From Beta vulgaris subsp. vulgaris (taxonomy: Eukaryota; Streptophyta; Magnoliopsida; Caryophyllales; Amaranthaceae), in NCBI RefSeq assembly GCF_026745355.1, contig NC_079202.1, positions 60,828,622-60,892,621 of the forward strand: 64,000 nt of DNA, read 5' to 3'. The position numbers and the translations under genes were made by a program. Under the pieces are notes generated by a model that was not told where the DNA came from, did no database searches, and worked only from the letters and a program-made list of their open reading frames with translations. Of the stretch, positions 25,140 through 35,458 are shown in pieces. Within the stretch, counting starts at the first letter, position 1. Each line of letters starts with the position of its first letter.

Positions 25140-26151
25140 CTCTTCCCTAAAGTCATCGATTGTAAGAAAAAAATTAGGATTTCAATTCCCAATTTCAGAC
25201 TGTTCCTAAAACCCTATTATCACCAATCAAAAACCTCAAAACAAAAAATAAAAAATTGAATTCGGAATAAAATCAAAGCTTCACTGGTTTCCAATTGCTC
25301 GAAAAGAGGGGGGAAATCGTCGAAATTCACGGGAAAACAAACCCTAATTGAAAATCCCCGAATTAACACACGAAATCAACCAAAACATGCAATCAAATTG
25401 TTGAACAATTGGACGAAAATTCGACGGAAAATCTGAAATATGAAACAAATTCAATTGTAAAGTTTGAAAATTTGTTGGATGAAATTAATATCGGAAAAGT
25501 GAATCGGAGGAGAGAGAAAGAGAGAAGTGTGAAATTCCAGAAAGAGAGGAGAGAGAGAAAAAAGATTAGAGAGTAGTTGAGGCGGATAAAATTGGAAGGA
25601 AAGAAAAGCAAATATTTATTTAGGGGGTTTTATAGTAATTGGATAATTTGGCGATATTAATTATTATGTGGGAATTTAATTAATTTGATTAAAAGTGTTG
25701 GGGCGCGAGGGATTAGGGGTTGTTTGTTTGGCTCCAAAAAAAATTGAGGTGGGGAAAAATATGAATTTTGAAAGTCGAAATTGAGGAAGTGGAGAAAAAG
25801 GGTTAAGGGAGGAAGAGAAAAAGGTTTTTCGGGTGGGTTGCCTTGCCAAACAAGGTTGGAATTTTGGGGGCTCATGCTTGGATTTGTGGGCCTTTTTTGT
25901 TTTTATGGCATGCAATTGGATGTTGGAGGCTATGGTACAATCTAGAGAACAATTGCTCAGCTTTAATGGTTCCACCGAGGAGTGTAAATAGAATGCGAAA
26001 AGTATAAAAATTAAAGTTTAATTCAGTTTAGTTTAAATTTGTTGGACTAATTAAACTCAAATTTTTTTAGTCCAAATGTTTTTAGGAAAAGGACTCACCC
26101 TTTAGAAGTCTAATACGTCAAACACATTAAAAAAAAATAACACATAATATA
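25140..26151. other. ATX 5' flank and intergenic DNA
   Basis: About 25140-25600 is the presumed 5' UTR and promoter of the ATX-like gene (GA-rich near 25500-25560 on the plus strand, so CT-rich in the sense direction). The rest is AT-rich with no supported gene. Confidence 0.45.
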
Positions 26152-26190
26152 CTAGTATATGTTGCAAGCGATGCGTGCGTGACATTGTAT
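26152..26190 (-). mobile_element. Helitron-like 3' terminus
   Basis: On the minus strand an imperfect hairpin (gcacgc-atc-gcttgc) is followed 8 bp later by CTAG (26155-26152) and then T. The core is close to the hairpin at 11758. The 5' end was not found. Confidence 0.4.
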
Positions 26191-26753
26191 GTTGGTGATT
26201 TCGGAGGAAATTTTAATTTAATTGTCGTTCAAGTAATATCGTTCTATTTTATGTTTTTACTGGTGCAGATGTAAGATGTAACTACTTTGCATTTGTAGGG
26301 ATCCTTTTTTATAAAAAAAAAAAGGAGAGAATGCAATTAATAATTTTATTTGGTTATTGGGTATTCTGGATAAAGATGGTGGACACAAAAAGATCAAGAG
26401 TTCCCATATATAATAGAGATGTGGTTGTTTGGTATACCTGAAAATTTAATTTTGATTTGAAGTTTCACTTCCTATAAACGGCTGACAGTAAGTTATATAA
26501 TATATTTTTAAAAATATATCATTTTTTAGAATTATGACAAAATCACCAGTTGATAATTTTTTTTGGGCCCATAAAATACTTAAAATCGCCCAAAATATAT
26601 TTTTATAGCCCAATTTACCCTTTCCTCTTTTCTACACTACCCACCACCACCAACCTTCTGCCATTTCACCTTCTCTTTTTCCCCACCACCCCACCACCAC
26701 CTACCTTCCCACTACCACCGTCGACCTCCATCGCAGCCACCCCGCAGGCGAAA

Positions 26754-26870
26754 TTTTTTTAAACTGTAGAACGTCCCGCCAGGACGTTCAGCCCATGGGG
26801 CGAACGACCGACCAAGACGTTCGCCCCATGGGCTGAACGTCCTGGCGGGACGTTCGACAGTTTAAAAAAA
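26754..26870. repeat. Nested palindrome, 53-bp arms, 11-nt loop
   Basis: Bases 26754-26806 pair with 26818-26870 at 52 of 53 positions (one A/G mismatch, 26768 against 26856). Each arm is itself self-complementary: gaacgtcc (26769-26776) pairs with ggacgttc (26782-26789), and gccc (26791-26794) pairs with gggc (26798-26801). The right arm mirrors this. The tract is GC-rich between A/T-run ends, unlike its surroundings. Confidence 0.95.
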
Positions 26871-26871
26871 T

Positions 26872-27009
26872 CTTCTGCTACAACAGCAACAACAACAGTG
26901 GATGATGCGACGTCCTGCTAATACTTCTTATGCTACTTTTGGTTCAACTCAGTCTTCTTCTAATCAAGTTGAGAAGTCTAATCAAACGACTAATGTGAAT
27001 TCGAAGTAA
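26872..27009 (+). pseudogene. Captured 3' end of a Gln-rich protein gene
   Basis: Directly after the palindrome an open frame runs 45 codons to a TAA: a poly-Gln stretch, then WMMRRPANTSYATFGSTQ and a Ser/Asn/Gln-rich tail, followed by a T-rich 3' UTR-like sequence. Codon use looks gene-like. The QQQQWMM run recalls plant RBP45/47-type RNA-binding proteins, but I cannot confirm a parent. It has no start or upstream exons here, so I treat it as a fragment caught in the foldback element. Confidence 0.45.
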
Positions 27010-27214
27010 CTTATTTTCGAATTTTAGGGATTTAAGTTGATTTTTGTTTGTTCATGATTTGTGATGTTTGGAAATTATGTGTGGACTGACATTATTATAT
27101 CTATATCAGTGATGATCTTTTAATGCTTGTTCATGACACTCATCAATTTTGAGGCTAGGGAGAAAGGGGTATTTCGCGCGAGGGTGGCTACGGTGTGCGA
27201 CGTCACGCGAAGTG

Positions 27215-27425
27215 GAGGTAAGGGGTGGGTGAGGGTGGTGGTGGTGGTGGTGGTGGTACGTAAACAGTGAAGGAGAGAGAAAGGGGTAATTTCCATGGAG
27301 GTGAGGGTGGTGGAGTGAGGTGCGTGGGTGGTGGTGGAAGGCAGGAGGTGAGGGAGATGGTGGTGGAAGGCAGGAGGTGAGGGAGATGGTGGTGGTGGCG
27401 GCAACCAGGCAGGAAGGAGGTGAGG
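27215..27425 (+). repeat. GGT-rich microsatellite and 29-bp minisatellite
   Basis: A (GGT)n tract lies near 27235-27255. Two head-to-tail 29-bp units containing gaaggcaggaggtgaggg follow (about 27328-27389). They form the right half of the foldback element. Confidence 0.8.
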
Positions 27426-29292
27426 TGGATGGTGTTGATTTAAGAAAAAAATAAAGAAGGTTATAAATGTAATTTCATTGTTTTTTTGGGCGATTTTAAG
27501 TTATTGTTGGACGATGTATAGAAATTCAGTTTCGAATACTTTATCGTAAGAAGAATTTATTCTGGACTGTCTTTTTTTTTTTTTTAATTACAATATTTGA
27601 TTATCTTACTACACTCATTGGGCCATAAAAGGGCATGCAGAAACATGGGCTCCCGGAACCCCCAAGGGATGCATCGGGCTTGGACCGTCACACGACGCCC
27701 TCTTCAACTAGGTTTAAACGTTGAAACTTTCTGTATTTCACATCTTCCTTCTCTAGTTTTCTGAACCCAGAAATTTTCTGTTATTTTGCTTCCCCATTGA
27801 TTAAATATCTTCTTTTGCTGCAAAAATGCTACTAACCCTAACGAAAATTGCCTTCTTTTTCCCTCATTGTTCCATTGTTTTTTCTTTGGTGTTAAATAGA
27901 GCTGTTTTGTTTTTCTTTGTATAGTATAAAGCACTGATTTACTTCATTTCATCATTTCAACATCATGGTATTGCATTTCATAGTTTTGAAATCTTATATT
28001 CACTTTAAAATGTTCTGATTGCAACTTTATATGTATGTATTGATTTATTCTCAAATTTTGAAGTGTAAGATTGTCATATCACTGAGGTAAGTGGAGAAAT
28101 TAACACTTAACTGAATGTCTTTGTTTGAGCAAGCTATAAATTTGGAGTTATAAAGGGTATTGTTTACTGTTTAGTAGTTTTAATTCATGATTCATCTATG
28201 ATTTGTGTTTAATATGAAAGGGTTTTAACTTAGAGTCTAAGTTTGTGGTTGTGAAAGTAAGTTTTTTTTCCCTTTACTGTGAAAGCTGCTATGAGCTATG
28301 ATTGTATGTTTGCATTTTTAGATGTGGGATACCTGAAATAATCACTTCATGAATGTAATTTATTTCGATATGCGAAATGTAGAGATTTCCAATCACATTG
28401 AGAGTGTAGGTAACTCAATCAACTCATTCTGTTTTATTTGGAAGTTGGGTGGTTTTGTTATCTCATTTTTGTTAACCAAGTAATTTCCTGTCTTATTTTT
28501 AAGATATGCAACTACCTTTTATTGTTATGTAAACCGATTGACATGTTATCTTCTTTTTTTCTTGATATATAAGTACGTTGCATGATGAGTGAAAGAGCTG
28601 CATTAGATATTGAGTGTAAACCCTAGCTGTAGTTAACGATGTCTCTTTACTTCAATCTTTCGGCGTGTGAATTTGATTATATGTAGCTTGACATATAAAT
28701 CAAGCATCGATGATGCTTGGGTGTTTTCGGTTGCTGGATTATTTTTTCAGCCAGACATCAAATGGCTTGCATTGTACAAGGCTTGTGTTAACTATTATTT
28801 GTTGGCAATTATGCTCATAGTATGTCAAATTGCTCTTCATATTAAAAGAGGATACAATTAGTGTCCTATATGCGTGTTTTCTCCCTATTATTGTTGTTTA
28901 TTTGACATTTATACGAAAGTTGGTGTACTACATTTGCACTTTTAAAGATGAAGTTGGCATTGCGTCTTCCAGATTCCCTAAGGAGTAATTTAGAGTTTCG
29001 GACTACTTTAAATTTTGTTTAGATGCTCAAATTTCATAGGTATAGCTCGAAATGTTAACTAGTATAGCCTAGTGGGAACTTGTTTGATGAATAGTTTTTT
29101 TTTTTTTCCTATTATATATAGAAGTTGCTTAGTTTTGGCTGGTCATCTCCTAGTTTATGACAGGGAATTGGATATGATGGTAATAAGTAAAAGGTTTGAG
29201 CAGGATATATTGCCAAGGGTAGTACTCAATTTGAAGAGGGCCCCTGTCCTTGTATGAGTTGCATTGTGACATTCGCAACCTCTTCTATAGCA

Positions 29293-29450
29293 ACAATGTG
29301 CCAAGCACCAGTTTGGTTTGTGGGTTGAATTAAAAGGCATGGGCTGCATTCTAGAATTGAATGTCAGTTTAGACTTCTCCCTACAGCATACCCTGCTCTA
29401 TATACTGCATTTGATAACAAAACTTCATGCTGATCCTTCCCTGTTATGTC
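29293..29450 (+). repeat. Direct repeat, copy A
   Basis: It begins caacaatgtgccaagcacca and ends near gataacaaaacttcatgctg. The same text with scattered differences recurs at 29896-30060, about 603 bp downstream. Confidence 0.75.
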
Positions 29451-29530
29451 CAAACCTGGGAAGCACTGTCTATAAGACTATATTATAATTGTGTAGGAGT
29501 AGGTTTCCCCTCTCCCTGTCAAAAGTCCTG

Positions 29531-29531
<1 letters not shown>

Positions 29532-29571
<40 letters not shown>
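29532..29571 (+). repeat. (AC)20 microsatellite
   Basis: Twenty uninterrupted AC dinucleotides lie between the two direct-repeat copies. Confidence 0.95.
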
Positions 29572-29572
<1 letters not shown>

Positions 29573-29650
29573 AAAAGAGAAGGAAAGGTTTGTTCATTCG
29601 CAAGTGAATTTGAAGGTTAATTTGGTCGATTACTTTCATTGATGAGTGCA

Positions 29651-30534
29651 GGCATCCTCAGCTAGGCCTTCTAAGGGTACGTTATCTTCACTTGAACTGC
29701 ACTTGTTATCTGAAGTTCTTAACTTATTGCAATTTTGTTATAGTTTATTGAAGGTTAGGCTCGGATTGAGAACATTAACATTGGGTTATGATTTTTCGCG
29801 AGAAACATTTTCCTGGAAAACCACAGTTGTGGATTGTTTTTCCTTTTGTAAGCCACAACATGTGGGTATTTTTTTTTTTAGAAGTCACCTTTTTTACAGT
29901 AACAATGTGCAAAGCACCTGTTTGGTATTTGGGTTAAATCAAAATTGGCTGCATTGGGGAATTGAATGCTGCTAGTCTAGACTTCTCCTTACAGCATTCC
30001 TTGCTGTATTTTCTGGATCTGATAACAAAACTTCATGTTGATTGTTCCCTTTAGGATCCACCCTATCTTTCCATGTATTAAGTTTATCTTATTGCTTTCT
30101 AGGCCCTTAAAGGCATGCTTGTAGGGTACTTTGTGTATGGAGATCACTGGGCATGATTTGGTGCTAATTTAAATCATCATGATATTTTCGTTGTTCCAAT
30201 TGTTCACTAAAGAAAACAACTATATTTCATTCAAGCCTCTTTGCATGGTATAATTAATGAACTTAGAGGTTTACACCAGTTGCTGCCTTTGCTTTACCTC
30301 TTGAGCTGATTTTTTTTACCAGCCTTGTGTCACACTCATTTTAAAGCTTCCAAACCCCTGAAGTCTCGTTCATCGCCATTTCAGCTGCCCTTGTTTGGGC
30401 CCAGTGAGTGCTCTCTAATTGATGCCGTTCAATCCCCAACTGATACCACATCATTACTTTTGTTGCTAATGAGCGAAATGTCCCTTTTCACTTCTTTGAG
30501 TCTTCTACGTGTACACAAGCCCGTCCCACTTTAG
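29651..30534 (+). other. Candidate split small-protein frame
   Basis: A 25-nt exon (29652-29676: A-S-S-A-R-P-S-K, bounded by gcag and gtacg) joins in frame to a 213-bp frame after ttaccag (30323-30534). Together they give a Ser/Leu-rich peptide containing RSSPFQLPLFGPSE and ending HKPVPL. No start exon or family was recognised, so coding status is doubtful. Confidence 0.2.
29896..30060 (+). repeat. Direct repeat, copy B
   Basis: Second, diverged copy of the block at 29293-29450, with taacaatgtgcaaagcacct at its start and gataacaaaacttcatgttg near its end. Confidence 0.75.
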
Positions 30535-31789
30535 GCTTGCATCATTGCCGGCATAAATCTAGAGTGTGCTGCACGATTGAGTGTCAAAACATTTGCACTA
30601 CTTAAATCTTAACCTTATCCCTGTCAAGACTCAAGAGGCCCCAAAATACACATACAAACTTCTCTTGATGGCTTGTTTGGAAGGTGGTTATGGTAATTAT
30701 TTTTGTTGTTGTTTTGTAAGATAAGTTTCATGCAAATTCTGGTTATAAAACTCCAAACAATTTTTTTTCATGAAGAAATTTATTCACTCAATGACTGACT
30801 CTATACAAGCTCCAAAGTGGTAATAGATGATTGAAAAATATGGTAAAGAAAACTGATGTTTGGAGGTGGACAAGTGATACCAAGATGTTGACGATGAACC
30901 TGTTTAACAAAAGATCATTCATTTCATAACTATTACGATGTACGACTATCAGATGGGGCATCATAGTTACATTACAGTCCATCCAAGCAGAGCTAGAGTA
31001 CTGTCTTTGTGACTTTTTGTTTTGGGCCTGTGGCTTTGTTGTGTTAGACAATTTAGTTTCTTGTTTATAGCATGGAGTACATGTCGCTTTTTATGTGCTC
31101 CGGTCTCATTCTCATTTTTTGCTTGTTGCAGAACTCTGGCAAGTTTCAAGGCAGTGCAAAATGCACCTATCCATCTGCATTTGACTCAGTTCTTATGTTT
31201 TTCTATGCGTTGATTTGAAGCAGTTGCACGGATGAAAAATTGAAGACCTGTGATATCTGCAAGGTTATACTGAAAATTATCATTTATTTACAGTTTATCA
31301 TATGTTGATTATTATGTTTTTGATCAAAGGATGTCGAACTGTCGAAGTTGCCTAACAGAGTTATCACTTATCAGTTAGGAGGAATTCTTTAACCTGGAGA
31401 ATGGATGTTCCATTTTTTGTTTGTATGGTTTAGAATGAGTGATATATAGATTTTCCGAAAGTGAGATTTATTTTGAGGATGAAAAATATTTTGAAGGAAG
31501 GAACGACACATTTACCTACATTTTCCTCCTTTTCAATTCACCACACTCCGTCATCTTCCAAAAGTTAATAATGATTTACCTTAGGAAATGTTTTTATGGA
31601 AAATAGTTTTTATTATCCTCATTTGATAGTATCTCACTATCTCTTCATTGGATAAGTATCGAACGGAGATAATGAATTTGTGGAGTTGCAATAAGTGCAC
31701 GTACAAAAATGTCCCTTCTTATATTTGGTAAAGAATATAATATTAAGCATTTCAATTTCGATAAAAAATAGCTAGAATTGTACTCGACT

Positions 31790-31860
31790 TGTTACCTTAA
31801 CAAGTCGAGTCGAGCACAAGCCGAGTCGAACACAAGTCAAGTCGAGCACAAGTCAGCTTG
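31790..31860 (+). repeat. Short imperfect tandem repeat (about 16 bp)
   Basis: Variants of agtcgagcacaagtc recur four or five times (gtcgagtcgagcacaagc, then gtcgaacacaagtcaagtc). Confidence 0.6.
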
Positions 31861-32109
31861 TAACTGGCTTGCTTGATAAGATGAACTTTGTTTCAAAATG
31901 ACTCATTTCACTTTAAAAATGACTCTTTTGAAAAATGATATGATCAACCACTTTACAATCAAACAAAATTTTATTATTGTAAATTAAGTTTCGCCAAAGT
32001 GATTATATTTTGGGAAAAAGAGTCCGTACAAACACTTTAGAATTAATCTCGACCTCCTATCGTGCAATCAAATGAGCCATACAAGTACCGGACCTTCTAA
32101 GTTCTAACA

Positions 32110-32400
32110 TGCCTAAGCATCAAATGATTTACAAATTTGACCTGACTTCATCATATACTAGAAAAATAAGAGCAGCAGCATGAGTATCCTTTGCAAATAT
32201 TGTGACAAACATGCATTGCATCTCCTCTAAGATCACATTAGGGACCATACTAAGATGGCCTTTGCCTCCACCAGTTCCACAGACCAAACACTGGCCCATC
32301 TCCGCGCAACCACCTCCGCCACCTTCCAATACACCACACTCCACCGTCTGCATATAAGTGGGCATCAATATTGATTTTCACACTATGAAGCCCATGAAAC
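32110..32400 (-). pseudogene. Decayed RNase H-like fragment of a retrotransposon
   Basis: On the minus strand one frame reads VKINIDAHLYADGG, like the VKINxDGAxxxDGG start of RNase H domains in plant LINE-type elements. A second frame then reads VELVEAKAIL, like the following ELxA helix. The frameshift and stops mark it as dead. The assignment rests on two short motifs. Confidence 0.35.
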
Positions 32401-32623
32401 ATCAGAGGCAATTGAAGTTGTAATTTTATTTTCCAAATAGTCTGACTCGTGATTTCCTGTTGGATATGTTTTGTTGGTGATTGGTGACTTTCTAGATCCA
32501 ACAAGTTGATGTTGAGGTGTTGGGTTGTGTTTGACAACAATATGTAGTATTTTTTTGTCTCATATAAATATTGGGATGACCTCATTTGCCTCACATATTT
32601 AGAATATAAATCTACCACTTTTA

Positions 32624-32745
32624 TCATACACCTGAATATATATATCGTAAGTATTGTATACCTAATGTTATTTTTTTTGCTCTTTGCTTATTTGAAATTC
32701 TCTAAATATACTTAAAATTCAAAAGGAAGATTTTGAATGAGGAAT
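32624..32745. repeat. Dispersed repeat family R1, copy 1
   Basis: It starts near tcatacacctgaatatatat and contains gtatacctaatgttatttt and gcttatttgaaattctctaa. It shares its order of motifs with copies near 37536, 40317 and 41988. No transposase is visible. Confidence 0.45.
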
Positions 32746-33961
32746 TTATAATCATAAATACTATATACATGATACACCCGGATGTCTGATATATGATGGA
32801 TATCCATCAGAATTCCAAACTCTTCATTTTGTTTGACAGCAACCTCTTCATTATCTCTACGTTCCACGTCAAACACATTTTTCTAGCTTTATTTAGCATC
32901 ACAATTAAATTTACTCCTAAATCAATGCATGTATGTCGCCACCAGTCCACCATTATTGATTACTTTTCTAAATGATAGATCATATCTGAATTGTAGTCAT
33001 TTTTACAAAATTGAACAAAATACCATAAAAACACATTATCATCTTAAATTTAAGATATCCATCATATGAATTTTTGTTTGAACCATTTTACTTTCTTTGT
33101 TGATGGTAGCTTGTAGTGGAAAATCTTGAATTTCAACTTTCTATAAATTAGAAAATAGCACACTTATCAGTAGGTTATGTTCTTTTCACCTGAATTATTT
33201 TATTTTAAAAAAAAAGATCATTACAACCAGGATTATATCAAAGGTAAAATTATGGCTAATTGTACAAAACCACATATAATAAATTCAATTTTAATAGAGA
33301 TGATTATGGGCCAAGCTTTGGCCAAAAAAGTGGCCCATTTTAGGCCAGCTCATCTGCTCGGGCCAAGCCTCAGGCCTAATTTTCGCGTCAAACTCCGCTA
33401 TTTTGGTCAGGCTAAGTAAACGTGTGCTGAGTCAACATTTGGCCTAAATTTTCGAATTTAGGTTACCTATAGCCGCCTTTTTCTTAAATCAAGATATGAC
33501 TGAATCGCAACCCGAAAAATTTTAAAATCCGCTAAAATTTGGAGCGGGTCAGACTCATGATCAACTCTAAATTTAAATAAATTCAAGTATAAAAAACCCA
33601 CCTTTAAGTGGGGAGTCCCTAAACATAAGTGCAATAATTTAAGGAGCACGGAGTTTACTATATAGAGTATTTCATATATTAATGACAAAAACATGCAAAC
33701 TTACAAATGGCAGTCTTGTTATTATCTGATAGTTTCCATTGGAAATGTATTGGCTTCTTGTCACCAATTGCAGCACTACGTTACACCTAAAATACATAAT
33801 ACACCCAATCATACCGCAATCCGATATGTGGTATGAAATAAACAATGACGTGGACGTGGAATAAATGCACATTTATTCCTATAAATGTCATGAAGGGCTT
33901 ATTTTAAATTTCAGTTACTTCCGTCAAACATAAAAGTACTTATATTAAATTTCAGTTATGC

Positions 33962-34136
33962 TTATATTGGCCCAATGGTGATGGAACTGGTTTTTGTAAG
34001 ACGAATCCGTGTTTGAATACCCCCAACACTTTTGGGAGAGGAATGGAACCTAACCAGTAACCACCCCGAACTTGGCCTTGATCCGAATGTAGCTCGAAGG
34101 GTGAACCAGGTGCAAACACCCAAAATTTTTTTTTTT
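33962..34136 (+). mobile_element. SINE (tRNA-derived, ending in a T tract)
   Basis: An A box (tggcccaatgg, 33968-33978) and a B box-like motif (gtgtttgaatacc, 34009-34021) sit about 30 bp apart, as in tRNA-derived SINEs. The element ends in a run of T at 34126-34136, as Au-type plant SINEs do. Confidence 0.5.
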
Positions 34137-34260
34137 GCATAAAATAACTTATATGTACACACATACATCTGTACAATATTTGTTGAGCATGAAATCATAA
34201 GATTAAACCGCCCCACTCGGCCACTCATGAAGTGTTTAATATAGTGATACATGTTATCCA

Positions 34261-34501
34261 TCCGTTTCTTTTAAATCACACTTATAATTTTTACTTATAT
34301 CAATATAAAACTTTGAGGATATATATCTCTAGTTTTGTATTTGTAAAAATTATAAAAAGTATATATTAATAAAATACGTACTAAAACGAATCTAAAAGGA
34401 TCCCACATGATTTTCTTTTACATATAAATCACAAACAAAGGTAAATATACAATTTGTAATTAGTGTAAAATATCAAAGTGTAACCATTGAAAAGAAACGG
34501 A
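34261..34501. mobile_element. MITE with tccgtttctttt termini (241 bp)
   Basis: tccgtttctttt at 34261 is perfectly inverted at the right end (aaaagaaacgga, ending 34501). The body is AT-rich and non-coding. Probably Stowaway-related. Confidence 0.6.
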
Positions 34502-34554
34502 TATAGTATATAACTAGGTTTGACTTCTCGTAGTAATAGCACTCCTATTGTTAT

Positions 34555-35257
34555 CAGGGGCGGCTTTTAGCATGTTCAACATGTTCCATGGAACAGGGCC
34601 CCTTAATTGTGAGAGCCCCAAAATAGAGAAAGTTCAAGTAGTAAAAAGAAAAAGTTTATCTACTTATTTGGACTACTTTTTTTTCATAATATGATTATGT
34701 GAAGTATGGATGAGTTATTATATTATTGAATTCTTCAAATACAAGATTGTACAGGGCCTCTATATAGTTCGAGACGGGCCTGATTGTTATGCCATTAAGC
34801 AATTCTTAGAATTTCTTACTAGTGTGTATCGAGAGCATGTGTCGAATTGCATAAGCATATACTCCGGTCATATCAATATTGTGCGCATGCACTACGTTAT
34901 GTTCTAATTCAGGTGAAATGCACTAATTTTAATTCATATGATGTTAGGACTCGAAAGATCACGATTACAATTCATAACTATAAACTGGAAAGTAATTGTC
35001 CTAACATCATATGATGTTATAACTGATGCAAGTCTCTTGTTTCCTCTATATAAGCGGTTCAAGACAAATTTACAAAATTAAGAAGTGTCAAGTTTTTAAT
35101 TCTTTTTACAAACTTTTCTTTTAGTTAAAACTAGCAAAGTTTGTGGCTATATACTCATTTTGCTTCCAAATAAGCATATTTCCCCGGAATTTAAGTATTT
35201 CTCATGCTTGTTTATTTGCAAAATAACTTTGTTTTTGCTCATTTTAATTACAATTTT
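34555..35257. mobile_element. hAT-like non-autonomous element, left end only
   Basis: It begins caggggcggcttttagc, a typical plant hAT terminus. The interior has several GGGCC-containing blocks and a perfect 17-bp inverted repeat. The matching right terminus was not found; a SINE lies at that side, so the end may be displaced or lost. Confidence 0.35.
34934..35014. repeat. Perfect 17-bp inverted repeat with a 47-bp spacer
   Basis: tcatatgatgttaggac at 34934-34950 is inverted exactly at 34998-35014 and could form a stem-loop within the hAT-like element. Confidence 0.8.
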
Positions 35258-35458
35258 TGAGGCCCCACTAGGGATCCCATGGTAAGATGAAGGGCCTTTT
35301 TAGACCGAAACCTCTCATAGGTTAACCCGGCCTAGGTTTGTAGGCAGACACTTTGAAAGTGGAAGGAATGGTAAGGGGAAAACCTCTTCCAAAGTACCCC
35401 TAGGATCGAACCCCAACATTGAAGTTGGAAGGTTCTTTCCTTACCACTAAGCCAAACT
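35258..35458 (-). mobile_element. SINE, tail family 1
   Basis: On the minus strand there is a perfect A box (TGGCTTAGTGG, 35454-35444) and a B box (gggttcgatcct, 35413-35402). Its 3' part reads ttcatcttaccatgggatcc, shared with the SINE at 60645-60862. Confidence 0.7.

Larger units (their letters stand above)
26578..27501. mobile_element. Foldback/Pack-type element with 18-bp perfect terminal inverted repeats
   Basis: acttaaaatcgcccaaaa at 26578-26595 is perfectly inverted at 27484-27501, and weaker inverted similarity extends on both sides. Inside, a CCACC-rich segment on the left (26640-26720) faces a GGTGG-rich segment on the right (27215-27425), so the whole element can fold back. At its centre are a 117-bp near-perfect palindrome and a 46-codon gene-like fragment. 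The transposon superfamily is not identifiable by eye; a MULE or foldback type is most plausible. Confidence 0.6.
27640..31300 (+). other. Transcript-like region without a resolved gene
   Basis: This 3.6-kb stretch has the T-rich, intron-like texture and several convincing acceptor/donor pairs of a plus-strand gene, but I could not assemble a protein. It contains a diverged direct duplication (29293-29450 and 29896-30060) and an (AC)20 tract. It may be a long non-coding RNA, a small-protein gene or a decayed gene. Confidence 0.25.

Noticed and set aside
25657..25975. Two overlapping minus-strand frames upstream of ATX
   Set aside because: Low-complexity translations with no splice or start context and no family resemblance.
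27120..27404. Long Pro/Thr/His-rich minus-strand frame (PPPPPSPSPPAFHHHLPH)
   Set aside because: It is a by-product of the GGT-rich repeat in the foldback element and has no gene-like context.
29651..30534. Assignment of the small split frame to the NUCLEAR FUSION DEFECTIVE 6 family
   Set aside because: It shares Ser-rich composition and length only. The conserved RSPVEL-type core is not present.
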